37,602 bases of DNA from Betaproteobacteria bacterium (lineage in GTDB: Bacteria > Pseudomonadota > Gammaproteobacteria > Burkholderiales > Gallionellaceae): the NCBI GenBank assembly GCA_021413765.1, contig JAIOPT010000088.1, positions 1 through 37,602 on the forward strand. The letters are read 5' to 3'. Position 1 is the stretch's first letter. Each line of letters begins with the position of its first letter. Of this stretch, positions 15,751 through 24,216 are shown piece after piece. Below the pieces are notes generated by a model. It was not told the origin of the DNA. It ran no database searches and was given only the letters and a program-made list of their open reading frames with translations. A program made the translations under genes and the position numbers.

Positions 15751-16176
15751 ATGTTCCGCGAATTTAATGTCACGTTGGTTTGTGCACTGGTGGTTGTCGC
15801 CGGATTAATTTCAAGCCCAGCTTTCGCGCAAACGCCGGAGGAGGCGCTGGCTGCCATTCAAAGCGATGCGGCAAAGGCTGCTTCGGATTTCAAGGGATTT
15901 TCAGCTGCGCGCGGGGAGAATTTTTTCAAGACAAAACACGGTAATGAATGGAGCTGCGCCTCCTGCCATACCGAAAATCCGGCTGCGCCAGGCAAGCATG
16001 CAAAGACCGGCAAAGTCATACAGCCGTTTGCGCCATCTGCCAATGCAGAGCGATTCACTGACCCGGGCAAGGTAGCAAAATGGTTTAAGCGTAACTGTAA
16101 CGACGTGCTTGATCGCGTTTGCACACCGCAGGAAAAAGGCGATGTACTTGCTTATTTGCTAACCGTTAAAAAATAA
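15751..16176 (+). CDS. SHP-type monoheme cytochrome c (DUF1924)
   Basis: The 141-aa precursor has a signal peptide (hydrophobic core about 9-21, cleavage after AFA at about 26) and one heme motif, CASCH (69-73, His73). Downstream, WFKRNCNDVLDRVCTPQEKG carries two Cys (116, 124) able to form a disulfide. An Asn there (around 115) fits the unusual His/Asn heme ligation known for the sphaeroides heme protein. SHP binds oxygen, NO and other small ligands in the periplasm. It heads an operon with a diheme cytochrome and a cytochrome b, the arrangement known for SHP/DHC clusters. AAGGAGGTG is a strong ribosome binding site. Confidence 0.85.
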   Translation: MFREFNVTLVCALVVVAGLISSPAFAQTPEEALAAIQSDAAKAASDFKGFSAARGENFFKTKHGNEWSCASCHTENPAAPGKHAKTGKVIQPFAPSANAERFTDPGKVAKWFKRNCNDVLDRVCTPQEKGDVLAYLLTVKK

Positions 16177-16190
16177 TCAAGGAGATTGAT

Positions 16191-16709
16191 ATGTCAAAAT
16201 ATTATAAAAATTTTCCACGTAGACTTGTTTCGGCCTTGCTGGTTATGGGTGCGACAATGTCCATCGCACAGGCAGGTGATCGCGTTGAAAAATACAGCGG
16301 CGAAAATCGTGGCAAACCAGCTCAACCATCACAAGTTAACGCAAAATTCCAGCAGGAATGTTCTACCTGTCACATCGCCTATTCGCCGGGATTGCTGCCT
16401 GCTGCATCTTGGCGCAAGGTCATGAGCGGTCTGGATAAGCACTTCGGTTCGGATGCTTCGCTGACAGATCAGGAAGACAAGGAGATCACCGCTTTTCTGG
16501 TGAACAATGCTTCCAACCGCTGGAATGCGTCGACAGCGCCATTGCGGATCACTGAGACTGCCTGGTTTAAGCACAAGCACGATAGCCACGAAATTCCCCA
16601 AGCTATTTGGAAGAATCCGAAGGTGAAGAGTCCCGCTAATTGTGCGGCCTGCCACCAACAGGCGGACCGGGGTGATTTCAGTGAACGTAATATAAAAATT
16701 CCCAAGTAA
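16191..16709 (+). CDS. Diheme cytochrome c (DHC)
   Basis: The 172-aa precursor has a signal peptide ending near AQA (about 28) and two c-type heme motifs, CSTCH (57-61) and CAACH (151-155). Between them lie PAASWRKVMSGLDKHFG and a helical ADP-like segment typical of DHC. DHC is the electron donor partner of SHP in the periplasm and receives electrons from the membrane cytochrome b encoded next. The start follows AAGGAG by the normal distance, 14 bases after the previous stop. Confidence 0.85.
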   Translation: MSKYYKNFPRRLVSALLVMGATMSIAQAGDRVEKYSGENRGKPAQPSQVNAKFQQECSTCHIAYSPGLLPAASWRKVMSGLDKHFGSDASLTDQEDKEITAFLVNNASNRWNASTAPLRITETAWFKHKHDSHEIPQAIWKNPKVKSPANCAACHQQADRGDFSERNIKIPK

Positions 16710-16721
16710 AAGGAGATCATC

Positions 16722-17387
16722 ATGAGTCAACGTATCTTGGTTTGGGATGTGCCGACGCGGGTTTTCCATTGGCTGCTGGTACTGTCATTCAGCGGCGCGT
16801 TTCTAACTGCTGAGACGGAGCGTTACCGCGATATCCATGTGGTGCTCGGCTACACTCTGCTAGGCTTAATTGCGTTCAGGTTAGTGTGGGGATTTTTCGG
16901 CACGCGTTATGCGAAGTTCCGCTCTTTTTTGTTCAAGCCCCGCGAAATTGTTGCTTATTCGATATCGCTGCTCAAGGGCAAGCCACCGCATTATGTGGGA
17001 CACAATCCGGCGGGAAGTGTGGCGATCTGGCTGCTGCTGACATTGGGCATCTTGTCCGGAGTGAGCGGGGTGATATTGTTTCAAGACATCGGTGGCGATG
17101 TGATGGAGGGGTTGCATGAGGCCACATCCAATGCCATGCTGGCTATCGTATTTATCCACATAGCCGGGGTGGTGGTGAACAGCTTAATGCACCGTGAGAA
17201 TCTGGTGCGCTCCATGGTAAGCGGTTTTAAATCCGCAGAGCCGAAGGAAGGCATCCGTCGCTCACATCTCTGGCTGGGTGTCATAATGCTGGTTGGTGTT
17301 GTGACATTCTGGGCGGGTTACCCAGCAACTGGCCTGTTGACGACCAGTGTGAAAGTGGCGCAAGCCGGGCAACACAGCAATAACTGA
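16722..17387 (+). CDS. Cytochrome b561-family membrane protein
   Basis: The 221-aa protein has four to five hydrophobic helices. Candidate heme-b ligands are His16 (RVFHWLLV), His39 (RDIHVVLGY), His132 (GLHEATSN) and His146 (VFIHIAGVV), the pattern of the b561/Ni-hydrogenase cytochrome b family. It should carry electrons from the quinone pool across the inner membrane to DHC and then SHP. It lies 12 bases after DHC with a good AAGGAG. A last hydrophobic helix near 185-210 precedes a short periplasmic or cytoplasmic tail. Confidence 0.85.
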   Translation: MSQRILVWDVPTRVFHWLLVLSFSGAFLTAETERYRDIHVVLGYTLLGLIAFRLVWGFFGTRYAKFRSFLFKPREIVAYSISLLKGKPPHYVGHNPAGSVAIWLLLTLGILSGVSGVILFQDIGGDVMEGLHEATSNAMLAIVFIHIAGVVVNSLMHRENLVRSMVSGFKSAEPKEGIRRSHLWLGVIMLVGVVTFWAGYPATGLLTTSVKVAQAGQHSNN

Positions 17388-17461
17388 AAATTGTTATTTT
17401 TGTGTAAGCAACAATTTAAAACAAAGTCGCAATAGTTCTGCGCCATTGTTTAGGTGAAAAA

Positions 17462-18142
17462 ATGCGCATATTGGTGGTCGAAGACGATGCCCTGCTGGGT
17501 GATGCGATCCAGGCTGGTTTGAGACAATCCGGCTATGCCGTGGACTGGATGAAAGACGGGGTCTCGGCAGAGCAGGCACTCTCTACCGAGCCCTACGCGG
17601 CAGTGGTTCTGGATTTGGGGTTGCCGCGTCTTTCCGGATTGGAAGTGCTGCACCGGCTGCGCAGCCGAAATGTCCAAACAAATGCCCAGACGCCCGTGTT
17701 GATTCTGACCGCGATGGATACGGTGGATGACCGCATCAAAGGACTGGATACCGGTGCAGATGACTACATGGTCAAGCCATTTGACATGGGGGAATTGGCG
17801 GCTCGCTTGCGCGCGCTGGTGCGCCGCGCCAGCGGAAAGACTGCGCCGTTACTGCAGGTTTCCGGGGTCAAGCTTGATCCCGCTGCTCATTGTGTGCTGT
17901 ACCAGGACAAATCGGTTGAGCTTTCGGCCAAGGAATTCGCGTTGTTGCATGCCCTGATGCTCAATTCGGGAAAAGTGCTTTCGCGCGCCCGGCTTGAAGA
18001 GCAGCTTTATGCTTGGGGCGATGAGGTCGAAAGCAATACGGTGGAAGTGCATATCCATCATCTGCGGCGCAAGCTTTTTCCTGAGCTGATCGAAACCATA
18101 CGCGGCGTGGGTTACCTGATGCCGCGCGACAAGGCAATCTGA
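17462..18142 (+). CDS. OmpR-family response regulator (QseB/PmrA-like)
   Basis: The 226-aa protein has a receiver domain (1-115) with acidic pocket Asp8/Asp9, phosphoacceptor Asp51 (VVLDLGLPRLSG), Thr83 (ILTAMD) and Lys105 (MVKPFD). A winged-helix DNA-binding domain follows (about 130-222), with LSAKEFALLHALM and VEVHIHHLRRKL. The wording matches QseB/PmrA-type regulators. It lies 75 bp after the cytochrome b gene, and its kinase gene starts one base after its stop. It probably binds the CTTAAG-N5-CTTAAG box at 15685. Confidence 0.92.
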   Translation: MRILVVEDDALLGDAIQAGLRQSGYAVDWMKDGVSAEQALSTEPYAAVVLDLGLPRLSGLEVLHRLRSRNVQTNAQTPVLILTAMDTVDDRIKGLDTGADDYMVKPFDMGELAARLRALVRRASGKTAPLLQVSGVKLDPAAHCVLYQDKSVELSAKEFALLHALMLNSGKVLSRARLEEQLYAWGDEVESNTVEVHIHHLRRKLFPELIETIRGVGYLMPRDKAI

Positions 18143-18143
18143 A

Positions 18144-19475
18144 ATGTGGAGACGCGCATCACTTAAGCAGCGGCTGCTTGTTTTGGCGTTGATGGCGATC
18201 ACGTTGGTCTGGCTCGGTGTGACTGCATTTACCTACAATAATGCGTGCAAGGAATTCGACGAGGTGTTGGATGCGCACCTGGCGCAGGCGGCTGCGCTGC
18301 TGGTTGTCCAGTCATCGCATGAGCTGGACGAACTTGAAACAGAACATGCGCCGCTGCTGCACAAGTATGCCCGCCGGGTCGCGTTTCAGGTATGGAATAA
18401 AGAACACCAGCTGCGCTTGCATTCCGCTAACGCTCCGCAACAACCTTTGGCCAGCGAGGAGCTCGGCTTCAGCGACCACACCATCGACGGGCAGCGCTGG
18501 CGCGTATTCAGCACCTGGAATGAATCCACCGAATATTTGATCCAGGTGGCGGAACGCGCCGATGTACGTGACGAACTGGCGCGCGGTATCGCTGGCAATA
18601 TGCTCAAGCCGCTGTTTATTTCTTTGCCGTTGCTGGCACTTCTGCTTTGGATTGCAGTTGCGCGCGGCTTGCGCCCGTTGGACAAGCTGACCCGCGAAGT
18701 GGAGCAACGCGCGCCGGACAATCTTGCCGCGCTTGATGCGTCATCCGCCCCGCGCGAAGTGGTGCCGCTGATCGAACGGCTTAACCGGCTGTTCACCCTC
18801 ATCGAAGCTTCCATGCAAAAAGAACGGCGTTTTACCGCAGACGCCGCGCATGAATTACGCACTCCGGTGGCCGCGATCAAGGCGCAAGCGCAAGTGGCCA
18901 GAGCGGCTTGCAGCGAAGCGGAGCGCAACCATGCGCTCGACAACGCGATTCTCGGTTGTGACCGAGCCGCCCATTTGATCGAACAATTGTTGACTCTTGC
19001 CCGCATCGACACCTTGGGCAATGACGTGACTGAAGTCTGCCAGCTGAAAGTTGTTGCTGCTGAGGTAATCGCCGCAATCGCCCCGGCTGCTCTGAGCCAG
19101 CACGTTCGGCTCGAATTGACAGAAGGCGCCGAAGTGGAGGTGCGCTGCAACCCGGTATTAATACGCATCCTATTGCGTAATCTGATCGACAATGCCGTGC
19201 ATCACACACAGCCGGGAACATCGGTTTGGGTTAGTATCACCAATCAGCAAGGGCTTGCTTGCCTGTCGGTGAATGATAATGGGCCTGGCATTCCGGAAGC
19301 GGAACTGGCAAGGGTTTCGGAAAGGTTCTATCGCCCCATTGGCACAAACGCCAGCGGTAGTGGTTTGGGGCTATCTATCGTTAATCGCATCGCCGAGATT
19401 CATGGTGCTTCTCTGCGAATCGCGCCACAGAATGAAGGGAAAGGGCTGAGCGTAACGGTGATCTTCAAGCCATGA
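18144..19475 (+). CDS. Sensor histidine kinase (QseC/PmrB-like)
   Basis: The 443-aa kinase has a first transmembrane helix (about 10-30), a periplasmic sensor of about 120 residues and a second helix (about 153-173). HAMP-like and dimerisation parts follow, with phosphorylated His236 in FTADAAHELRTPVAAIKAQ. The ATPase domain shows the N box LIRILLRNLIDNAVHH (Asn350), DNGPGIP (378-384) and GSGLGLSIV (405-413). It is complete. It forms a pair with the preceding response regulator; the signal is unknown, but the adjacent cytochromes and metal pump make redox or metal stress plausible. Confidence 0.92.
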   Translation: MWRRASLKQRLLVLALMAITLVWLGVTAFTYNNACKEFDEVLDAHLAQAAALLVVQSSHELDELETEHAPLLHKYARRVAFQVWNKEHQLRLHSANAPQQPLASEELGFSDHTIDGQRWRVFSTWNESTEYLIQVAERADVRDELARGIAGNMLKPLFISLPLLALLLWIAVARGLRPLDKLTREVEQRAPDNLAALDASSAPREVVPLIERLNRLFTLIEASMQKERRFTADAAHELRTPVAAIKAQAQVARAACSEAERNHALDNAILGCDRAAHLIEQLLTLARIDTLGNDVTEVCQLKVVAAEVIAAIAPAALSQHVRLELTEGAEVEVRCNPVLIRILLRNLIDNAVHHTQPGTSVWVSITNQQGLACLSVNDNGPGIPEAELARVSERFYRPIGTNASGSGLGLSIVNRIAEIHGASLRIAPQNEGKGLSVTVIFKP

Positions 19476-19486
19476 TGCCGCCCTGA

Positions 19487-19629
19487 AGGGCACCTCTAAA
19501 AATCCAAGTTTCGTCACAATACGGCGTTACTCGAAAAAAATTATCGCTTACATCTAAACTATATGCCGCGCTCAAATTTTTTACTCGTGCCTTGTCTTGC
19601 TTAGAAACTTGAATTTTTAGAGGCGCCCT
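19487..19629. repeat. MITE-like element with 26-bp inverted ends
   Basis: A 143-bp element is bounded by inverted repeats matching at 24 of 26 bases. The left arm begins AGGGCACCTCTAAAAATCC and the right arm ends TTGAATTTTTAGAGGCGCCC. No coding capacity is seen. The ends share the TTTTTAGAG motif with the shorter palindrome at 6751-6794. No clear target duplication is visible. It sits between the sensor kinase and the efflux operon and would separate their transcription. Confidence 0.65.
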
Positions 19630-19713
19630 AAAATGAAACGATTCTTTTCCCACGGCTCGATGAGCAGCGTGGCTATGCTTGTTATGTCGGTAGGCGACAA
19701 TAAAGGTTGATTT

Positions 19714-20838
19714 ATGAATAGAAGAAATCTACGTTTCCATTCGTATGTTTGCGCCGTAGCAATGGCATGCGTATTTACGGCTACCGCTCAGGCGGCCAAT
19801 CGACCGTTAAAATTCACTGTTCCCGACAGTCAAATTAAGGCATTAGGCATTCAAACCGCGCCATTACAGAGCCAAAGCGACTTGATAAAAGTACGTTTTC
19901 CTGCGGAGGTAGTCGTCCCCACAACAGCGAAACAGGTTGTCAGTTCACCGGTGGCCGGCTTGGTGGCGCAATTGCTGGTACAGCAAAACCAGACAGTGCA
20001 ACCGGGCACGCCGCTAGTACGCATCGCCAGTCCGGAACTTGGCCAGTTGCAATTGCAATTACTACAAGCCACTGCCCGCGCCAAGCTTGCACGACAATCA
20101 GCGCGGCGCGAACAAGCTTTGCTCGAAGAAGGCATCATTCCACAACGCCGGGTGCAAGAAGCTCAAGCTGCTTTGATGGAGGGTGAAGCTGTGCTCAATC
20201 AGGCTAAGGCGGCGCTTCGTCTAAGCGGCATGTCGACCGCCACGATCCAGCACATTGCGGCTACCGGCAAGCCACAAGACAGCATTACGCTGACTGCGAC
20301 GCAGGCCGGAATCGTGACCGATATTGCGGCCAAGCCCGGTCAACGGGTCGAAGCTGCAACTGAATTATTGCATGTGGCACAAACCGACTCCCTCTGGCTC
20401 GACATTCAGCTTCCGGTGTCGGAAAACATGAGTTGGCCAGCTGGAACAATGGTTAAGGTACTAGGCCGGGATGTTTCGGCGCGCATCTTGAGCGTCAGCC
20501 CTATTGTATCTCCCAGTAGTCAGATGGTCGTGCTGCGGGCGGTAGTCGAGGGCAAGACCGGCCTGATTCGATCGGGCGAGGTTGTGACGGTTGAGTTGCC
20601 CGCAGCGGCCATTCCAGACAGTTGGGAGGTGCCGCTTTCCGGGGTGGCTCACGACGGCAACCAGGCGTATGTGTTTGCCCGCACATCAAAGGGTTTTGAA
20701 GCCAGGCCAGTGAAGGTCGTGGTGAGCGCTGGGCAGCGCGTGCGCGTGCAAGGTTCGCTTATAGCCGGCGAACAGATCGCGGTCAGCGGCGTGGTCGTTC
20801 TCAAGGGCGCATGGCTCAATGCGAAAGATAGCAAATAA
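19714..20838 (+). CDS. RND efflux periplasmic adaptor (CzcB/CusB-like)
   Basis: The 374-aa precursor has a signal peptide (AMACVFTATAQA, cleavage about residue 27). The membrane-fusion layout follows: a barrel-sandwich half, QVVSSPVAGLVAQLLVQQNQTVQPGTPLVRIASPELGQLQLQ, a helical hairpin of about 60 residues (ARAKLARQSARREQALLEEGIIPQRRVQEAQ), the second lipoyl half and a beta-barrel. It links the inner-membrane pump to the outer-membrane channel. Its stop overlaps the pump gene's ATG (TAATG), so the two are coupled. No metal-binding His/Met-rich N-terminus is visible. Confidence 0.88.
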   Translation: MNRRNLRFHSYVCAVAMACVFTATAQAANRPLKFTVPDSQIKALGIQTAPLQSQSDLIKVRFPAEVVVPTTAKQVVSSPVAGLVAQLLVQQNQTVQPGTPLVRIASPELGQLQLQLLQATARAKLARQSARREQALLEEGIIPQRRVQEAQAALMEGEAVLNQAKAALRLSGMSTATIQHIAATGKPQDSITLTATQAGIVTDIAAKPGQRVEAATELLHVAQTDSLWLDIQLPVSENMSWPAGTMVKVLGRDVSARILSVSPIVSPSSQMVVLRAVVEGKTGLIRSGEVVTVELPAAAIPDSWEVPLSGVAHDGNQAYVFARTSKGFEARPVKVVVSAGQRVRVQGSLIAGEQIAVSGVVVLKGAWLNAKDSK

Positions 20839-23800
20839 TGCTTTCCCGTCTTGTTCAGATTTCTTTATCGCAGCGCTTATTCATATTGCTGGCCACACTG
20901 ATTGTCGCTGGCGCGGGATGGTATGCGTACCTGGGATTGCCGATAGACGCTTTTCCTGATGTGTCGAGTACCCAAGTTAAAATTATCATGAAGGCCCCTG
21001 GCATGACGCCGGAGGAAGTCGAAAGCCGCATCGCGGTGCCGATCGAAGTGGAAATGCTCGGCATTCCTAAAACAAAAATTCTACGTTCGGTCACCAAGTA
21101 CGGTCTGGTCGATGTGACGATCGACTTCGAGGACGGTACCGACCGCTACTGGGCGCGGCAGCAGGTTAGCGAACGCCTTGGCGGGTTGACGAAGATTCTG
21201 CCGGACGATATCACGGGCGGTATGGCACCGATCACGACTCCGCTCGGGGAGATGTTCATGTTTACCGTCGAAGGCGGGGGGTTGTCTTTGGCCGAGCGAC
21301 GCAGCCTGCTTGACTGGGTCATCCGGCCGATGCTGCGAACCGTGCCCGGCGTCGCCGACGTGAATGTGTTGGGTGGCGTCGTTCGCGCTTTTGAAGTCGT
21401 GCCTGATCCGTTCAAAATGGCCGCCAGCGGGGTGACGATGGTGCAGCTCAAGGAGGCGATCAGCGCCAATAACCGCAACGATGGCGCTGGCCGACTCGGC
21501 GAGGGAGACGAAGTGCTTCTTGTGCGTAGCGAGGGAAGGATCACGACCCTGGATGACCTGCGTGCGATCGTGGTGACGATAAAAGACAGTACGCCGATCC
21601 GCGTCGGCAATTTGGCTGAGGTCAAGATCGGCACGGTGACACGCAATGGTGCGGTGACCCAGAACGGCACGGGTGAAACCGTCCAGGGTCTGGTGTTGGG
21701 GCTGGCCGGTGCTAATGCGCAACAGGTCGTCGATGGCGTCCGCAAAAAACTGGTTGAACTACAGTCGACACTTCCACATGGCGTGCAACTCAAGGTTTTC
21801 TACGATCGTGCCTCCCTCGTCAGCAAGGCGGTTGGTGCCGTCTCGTCCGCGCTGCTCGAAGCGACTATTCTGGTCATCATTTTGCTTGGTCTGTTCCTGG
21901 GAAATATCCGGGCGGCATTGACGGTGGCCCTGGTGTTGCCCCTGGCTGCGCTGATAACCTTTATCCTGATGCGCGGCTTCGGCATGTCAGCGAACTTGAT
22001 GAGCTTGGGCGGCTTGGCCATCGCGATTGGAATGCTGGTTGATGCTGCCATCGTGGTGGTCGAAAACATCGTGCAGCGTTTGGCGACCGATCCTACGGCC
22101 GGCAAACTGCCGCGGCTACATACGATCTATCGCGCGGTACGAGAGGTTGCAGTTCCGGTCACCTCCGGGGTCTTGATCATCATTACTGTATTTTTGCCGC
22201 TCCTGACGCTGCAGGGCCTTGAAGGAAAATTTTTCGTGCCGGTGGCGCTCACGATTGTGTTTGCGCTGACCGGGTCTTTGGTGTTGTCGCTGACCGTCAT
22301 TCCGGTACTGGCGTCCTACCTGTTGCGTGAGGTCAAGCACGAAGACCCATGGCTACCCCGCAAGCTGCTGGCGCTGTATGAGCCGATGCTTTCCTGGGGC
22401 CTGCGCCGACAGCGCATCGTTGCCGGGGTAGCGGTGGTGATGTTGTTGGTGGCCGGTGTGATCTACACACAAGTCGGCAAGACTTTTATGCCGACGATGG
22501 ACGAAGGTGACTTGATCGTCGGCATTGAGAAACTGCCTTCCATCAGCCTGGAACAAAGCGCCGCGCTCGATATAAAAATCCAACGCGCCATCATGCAGAC
22601 TATTCCGGAAGTGCATGGCATCGTAGCTCGTGTCGGCTCCGATGAAATCGGCCTCGACCCGATGGGTCTCAACCAGACCGACACGTATTTGCTGTTGAAG
22701 CCGAAAGGCGAATGGCGCATGAAAAGTAAGGAAATGCTGATGGATGAAGTGCGCAAGGTACTCGATCCTATGCCCGGCATTAAATACAGCTTCACGCAGC
22801 CGATCGAAATGCGCGTGTCGGAAATGATTATCGGCGTGCGCGGCGATCTGGCGGTCAAAATTTTCGGCCCCGATCTCGACAAACTCAATGAGTATGCGAG
22901 CCAAGTCAATACACTCCTCAAGACGGTTCCCGGCAACCAGGACGTGTACACGGTTCAGAATGATGGGGTGCAGTACTTAAGGGTCGCGGCAGACCGCCTG
23001 CAGGCTGGCCATCTGGGTTTGAGCGTCGAAGAGATCCAGGACTCGCTGCGCACGCAGATCGATGGTCAGCGGGCCGGTATCGTAATCGAGGATAACCGCC
23101 GAACGCCGATCATATTGCGTGGCGCTGAATCGATTCGCATCTCGCCAGCCGAGTTTGGAGCCATGCGGATCACGACCAAAGACGGCAACACGGTACCATT
23201 GACTAGCGTTGCAAAATTGGAACGCGCTGCAGGTCCGGTCAAGATCGATCGCGAGATGGGTAACCGTTACAGTGTCGTTATCGCCAACGTCGGCGGCCGT
23301 GATCTGGTCGGTTTCGTCAAAGAGGCCAAGGCGCTCGTCGCGCAGAAGCTGCCTCTGCCCGCCGGTTACCATATCACCTGGGGCGGACAGTTCGAGAATC
23401 AGCAACGCGCGGCTGCGCGTTTGACGGTTGTTGTGCCGGTCGCACTCGGGCTCATTTTCGTGTTGTTGTTCGCGACCTTCGGTTCTGTACGCCAATCTTT
23501 GCTGATTCTGAGCAACATCCCATTCGCACTGGTTGGCGGTATTATCGCGTTGTGGGTCACTGGCGAATATCTTTCGGTGCCTGCGTCGGTAGGCTTTATC
23601 GCGCTGTTAGGTATCGCCGTTCTGAACGGTGTGGTTCTGGTCAGCTATTTCAATCAACTACAAAGCGAAGGCCTGAAGTTAAGTGAGGTCGTCGTGCAAG
23701 GGGCGAAGCGGCGCTTGCGCCCGGTGCTGATGACCGCTTCCATTACGGCTTTCGGGCTGATTCCGCTGCTGTTCGCATCGGGGCCTGGCTCCGAAATCCA

Positions 23801-23921
23801 GCGCCCATTGGCGATCGTCGTAATCGGTGGCTTGATTACTGCCACGGCGCTGACATTGATGCTATTGCCAATTTTATATTTACGTTTCGGTTTTTCGAAA
23901 CAAGAGGTTTCCCATGTCTGA
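20838..23921 (+). CDS. Heavy-metal RND transporter (CusA/CzcA family)
   Basis: The 1027-aa inner-membrane pump has the HME-RND layout of two six-helix bundles and two periplasmic loops. It starts LSRLVQISLSQRLFILLATL and has LPIDAFPDVSSTQVKI at 34-50. Its fourth-helix proton-relay motif is GGLAIAIGMLVDAAIVVVEN (Asp402, Glu409). This is nearer the CusA-type (AIAIG..VDAAIV) than the CzcA-type (DFG..VDGAVV) version. KTFMPTMDEGDL begins the second half. Substrate could be Cu/Ag or divalent cations; sequence motifs alone do not decide. It overlaps the adaptor gene upstream and a DUF3240 gene downstream. Confidence 0.9.
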   Translation: MLSRLVQISLSQRLFILLATLIVAGAGWYAYLGLPIDAFPDVSSTQVKIIMKAPGMTPEEVESRIAVPIEVEMLGIPKTKILRSVTKYGLVDVTIDFEDGTDRYWARQQVSERLGGLTKILPDDITGGMAPITTPLGEMFMFTVEGGGLSLAERRSLLDWVIRPMLRTVPGVADVNVLGGVVRAFEVVPDPFKMAASGVTMVQLKEAISANNRNDGAGRLGEGDEVLLVRSEGRITTLDDLRAIVVTIKDSTPIRVGNLAEVKIGTVTRNGAVTQNGTGETVQGLVLGLAGANAQQVVDGVRKKLVELQSTLPHGVQLKVFYDRASLVSKAVGAVSSALLEATILVIILLGLFLGNIRAALTVALVLPLAALITFILMRGFGMSANLMSLGGLAIAIGMLVDAAIVVVENIVQRLATDPTAGKLPRLHTIYRAVREVAVPVTSGVLIIITVFLPLLTLQGLEGKFFVPVALTIVFALTGSLVLSLTVIPVLASYLLREVKHEDPWLPRKLLALYEPMLSWGLRRQRIVAGVAVVMLLVAGVIYTQVGKTFMPTMDEGDLIVGIEKLPSISLEQSAALDIKIQRAIMQTIPEVHGIVARVGSDEIGLDPMGLNQTDTYLLLKPKGEWRMKSKEMLMDEVRKVLDPMPGIKYSFTQPIEMRVSEMIIGVRGDLAVKIFGPDLDKLNEYASQVNTLLKTVPGNQDVYTVQNDGVQYLRVAADRLQAGHLGLSVEEIQDSLRTQIDGQRAGIVIEDNRRTPIILRGAESIRISPAEFGAMRITTKDGNTVPLTSVAKLERAAGPVKIDREMGNRYSVVIANVGGRDLVGFVKEAKALVAQKLPLPAGYHITWGGQFENQQRAAARLTVVVPVALGLIFVLLFATFGSVRQSLLILSNIPFALVGGIIALWVTGEYLSVPASVGFIALLGIAVLNGVVLVSYFNQLQSEGLKLSEVVVQGAKRRLRPVLMTASITAFGLIPLLFASGPGSEIQRPLAIVVIGGLITATALTLMLLPILYLRFGFSKQEVSHV

Positions 23922-24216
23922 GCTATGTTTAACACTGCTGTGTCCACCAGCAATTGGGGAAAAACTGCTCGATTTGCTGCTCATGTTGCCCAACACCACT
24001 GTTTTCACCAGCACACCCACGGCTGCACATGGCCAGGTTGGCTGGAGTTTAAGTCAAGCCGAACAGGTAATGGGTCGGGCTCATGCCACAGAAATAAAGG
24101 TGATCTTTGCAGAGACCGACAAAGCGACGTTGCTAGATGCTATTCGCCAGCAATTCGCTGGCACAGGTCTGCGTTATTGGGTGACGACGGTCGTCGAATC
24201 GGGAGAGATCGCATGA
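23914..24216 (+). CDS. DUF3240 family protein in RND operon
   Basis: The 100-aa protein resembles DUF3240, small alpha+beta (GlnB-like/ferredoxin-like) proteins found in metal-RND operons. It has CLTLLCPPAIGEKLLDLLL at the start, a GWSLSQAEQVMGRAHATEIKVIF middle and a RYWVTTVVESGEI end. Its function is unknown; a regulatory or metal-sensing partner of the pump is likely. It overlaps the end of the pump gene by 8 bases and the start of the outer-membrane gene by ATGA, so all four operon members are translationally coupled. Confidence 0.75.
   Translation: MSELCLTLLCPPAIGEKLLDLLLMLPNTTVFTSTPTAAHGQVGWSLSQAEQVMGRAHATEIKVIFAETDKATLLDAIRQQFAGTGLRYWVTTVVESGEIA

Noticed and set aside
23925-24212. 96-residue N-terminal extension of the outer-membrane factor
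   Set aside because: Overlaps DUF3240 entirely in another frame; the signal peptide begins at the ATG at 24213.
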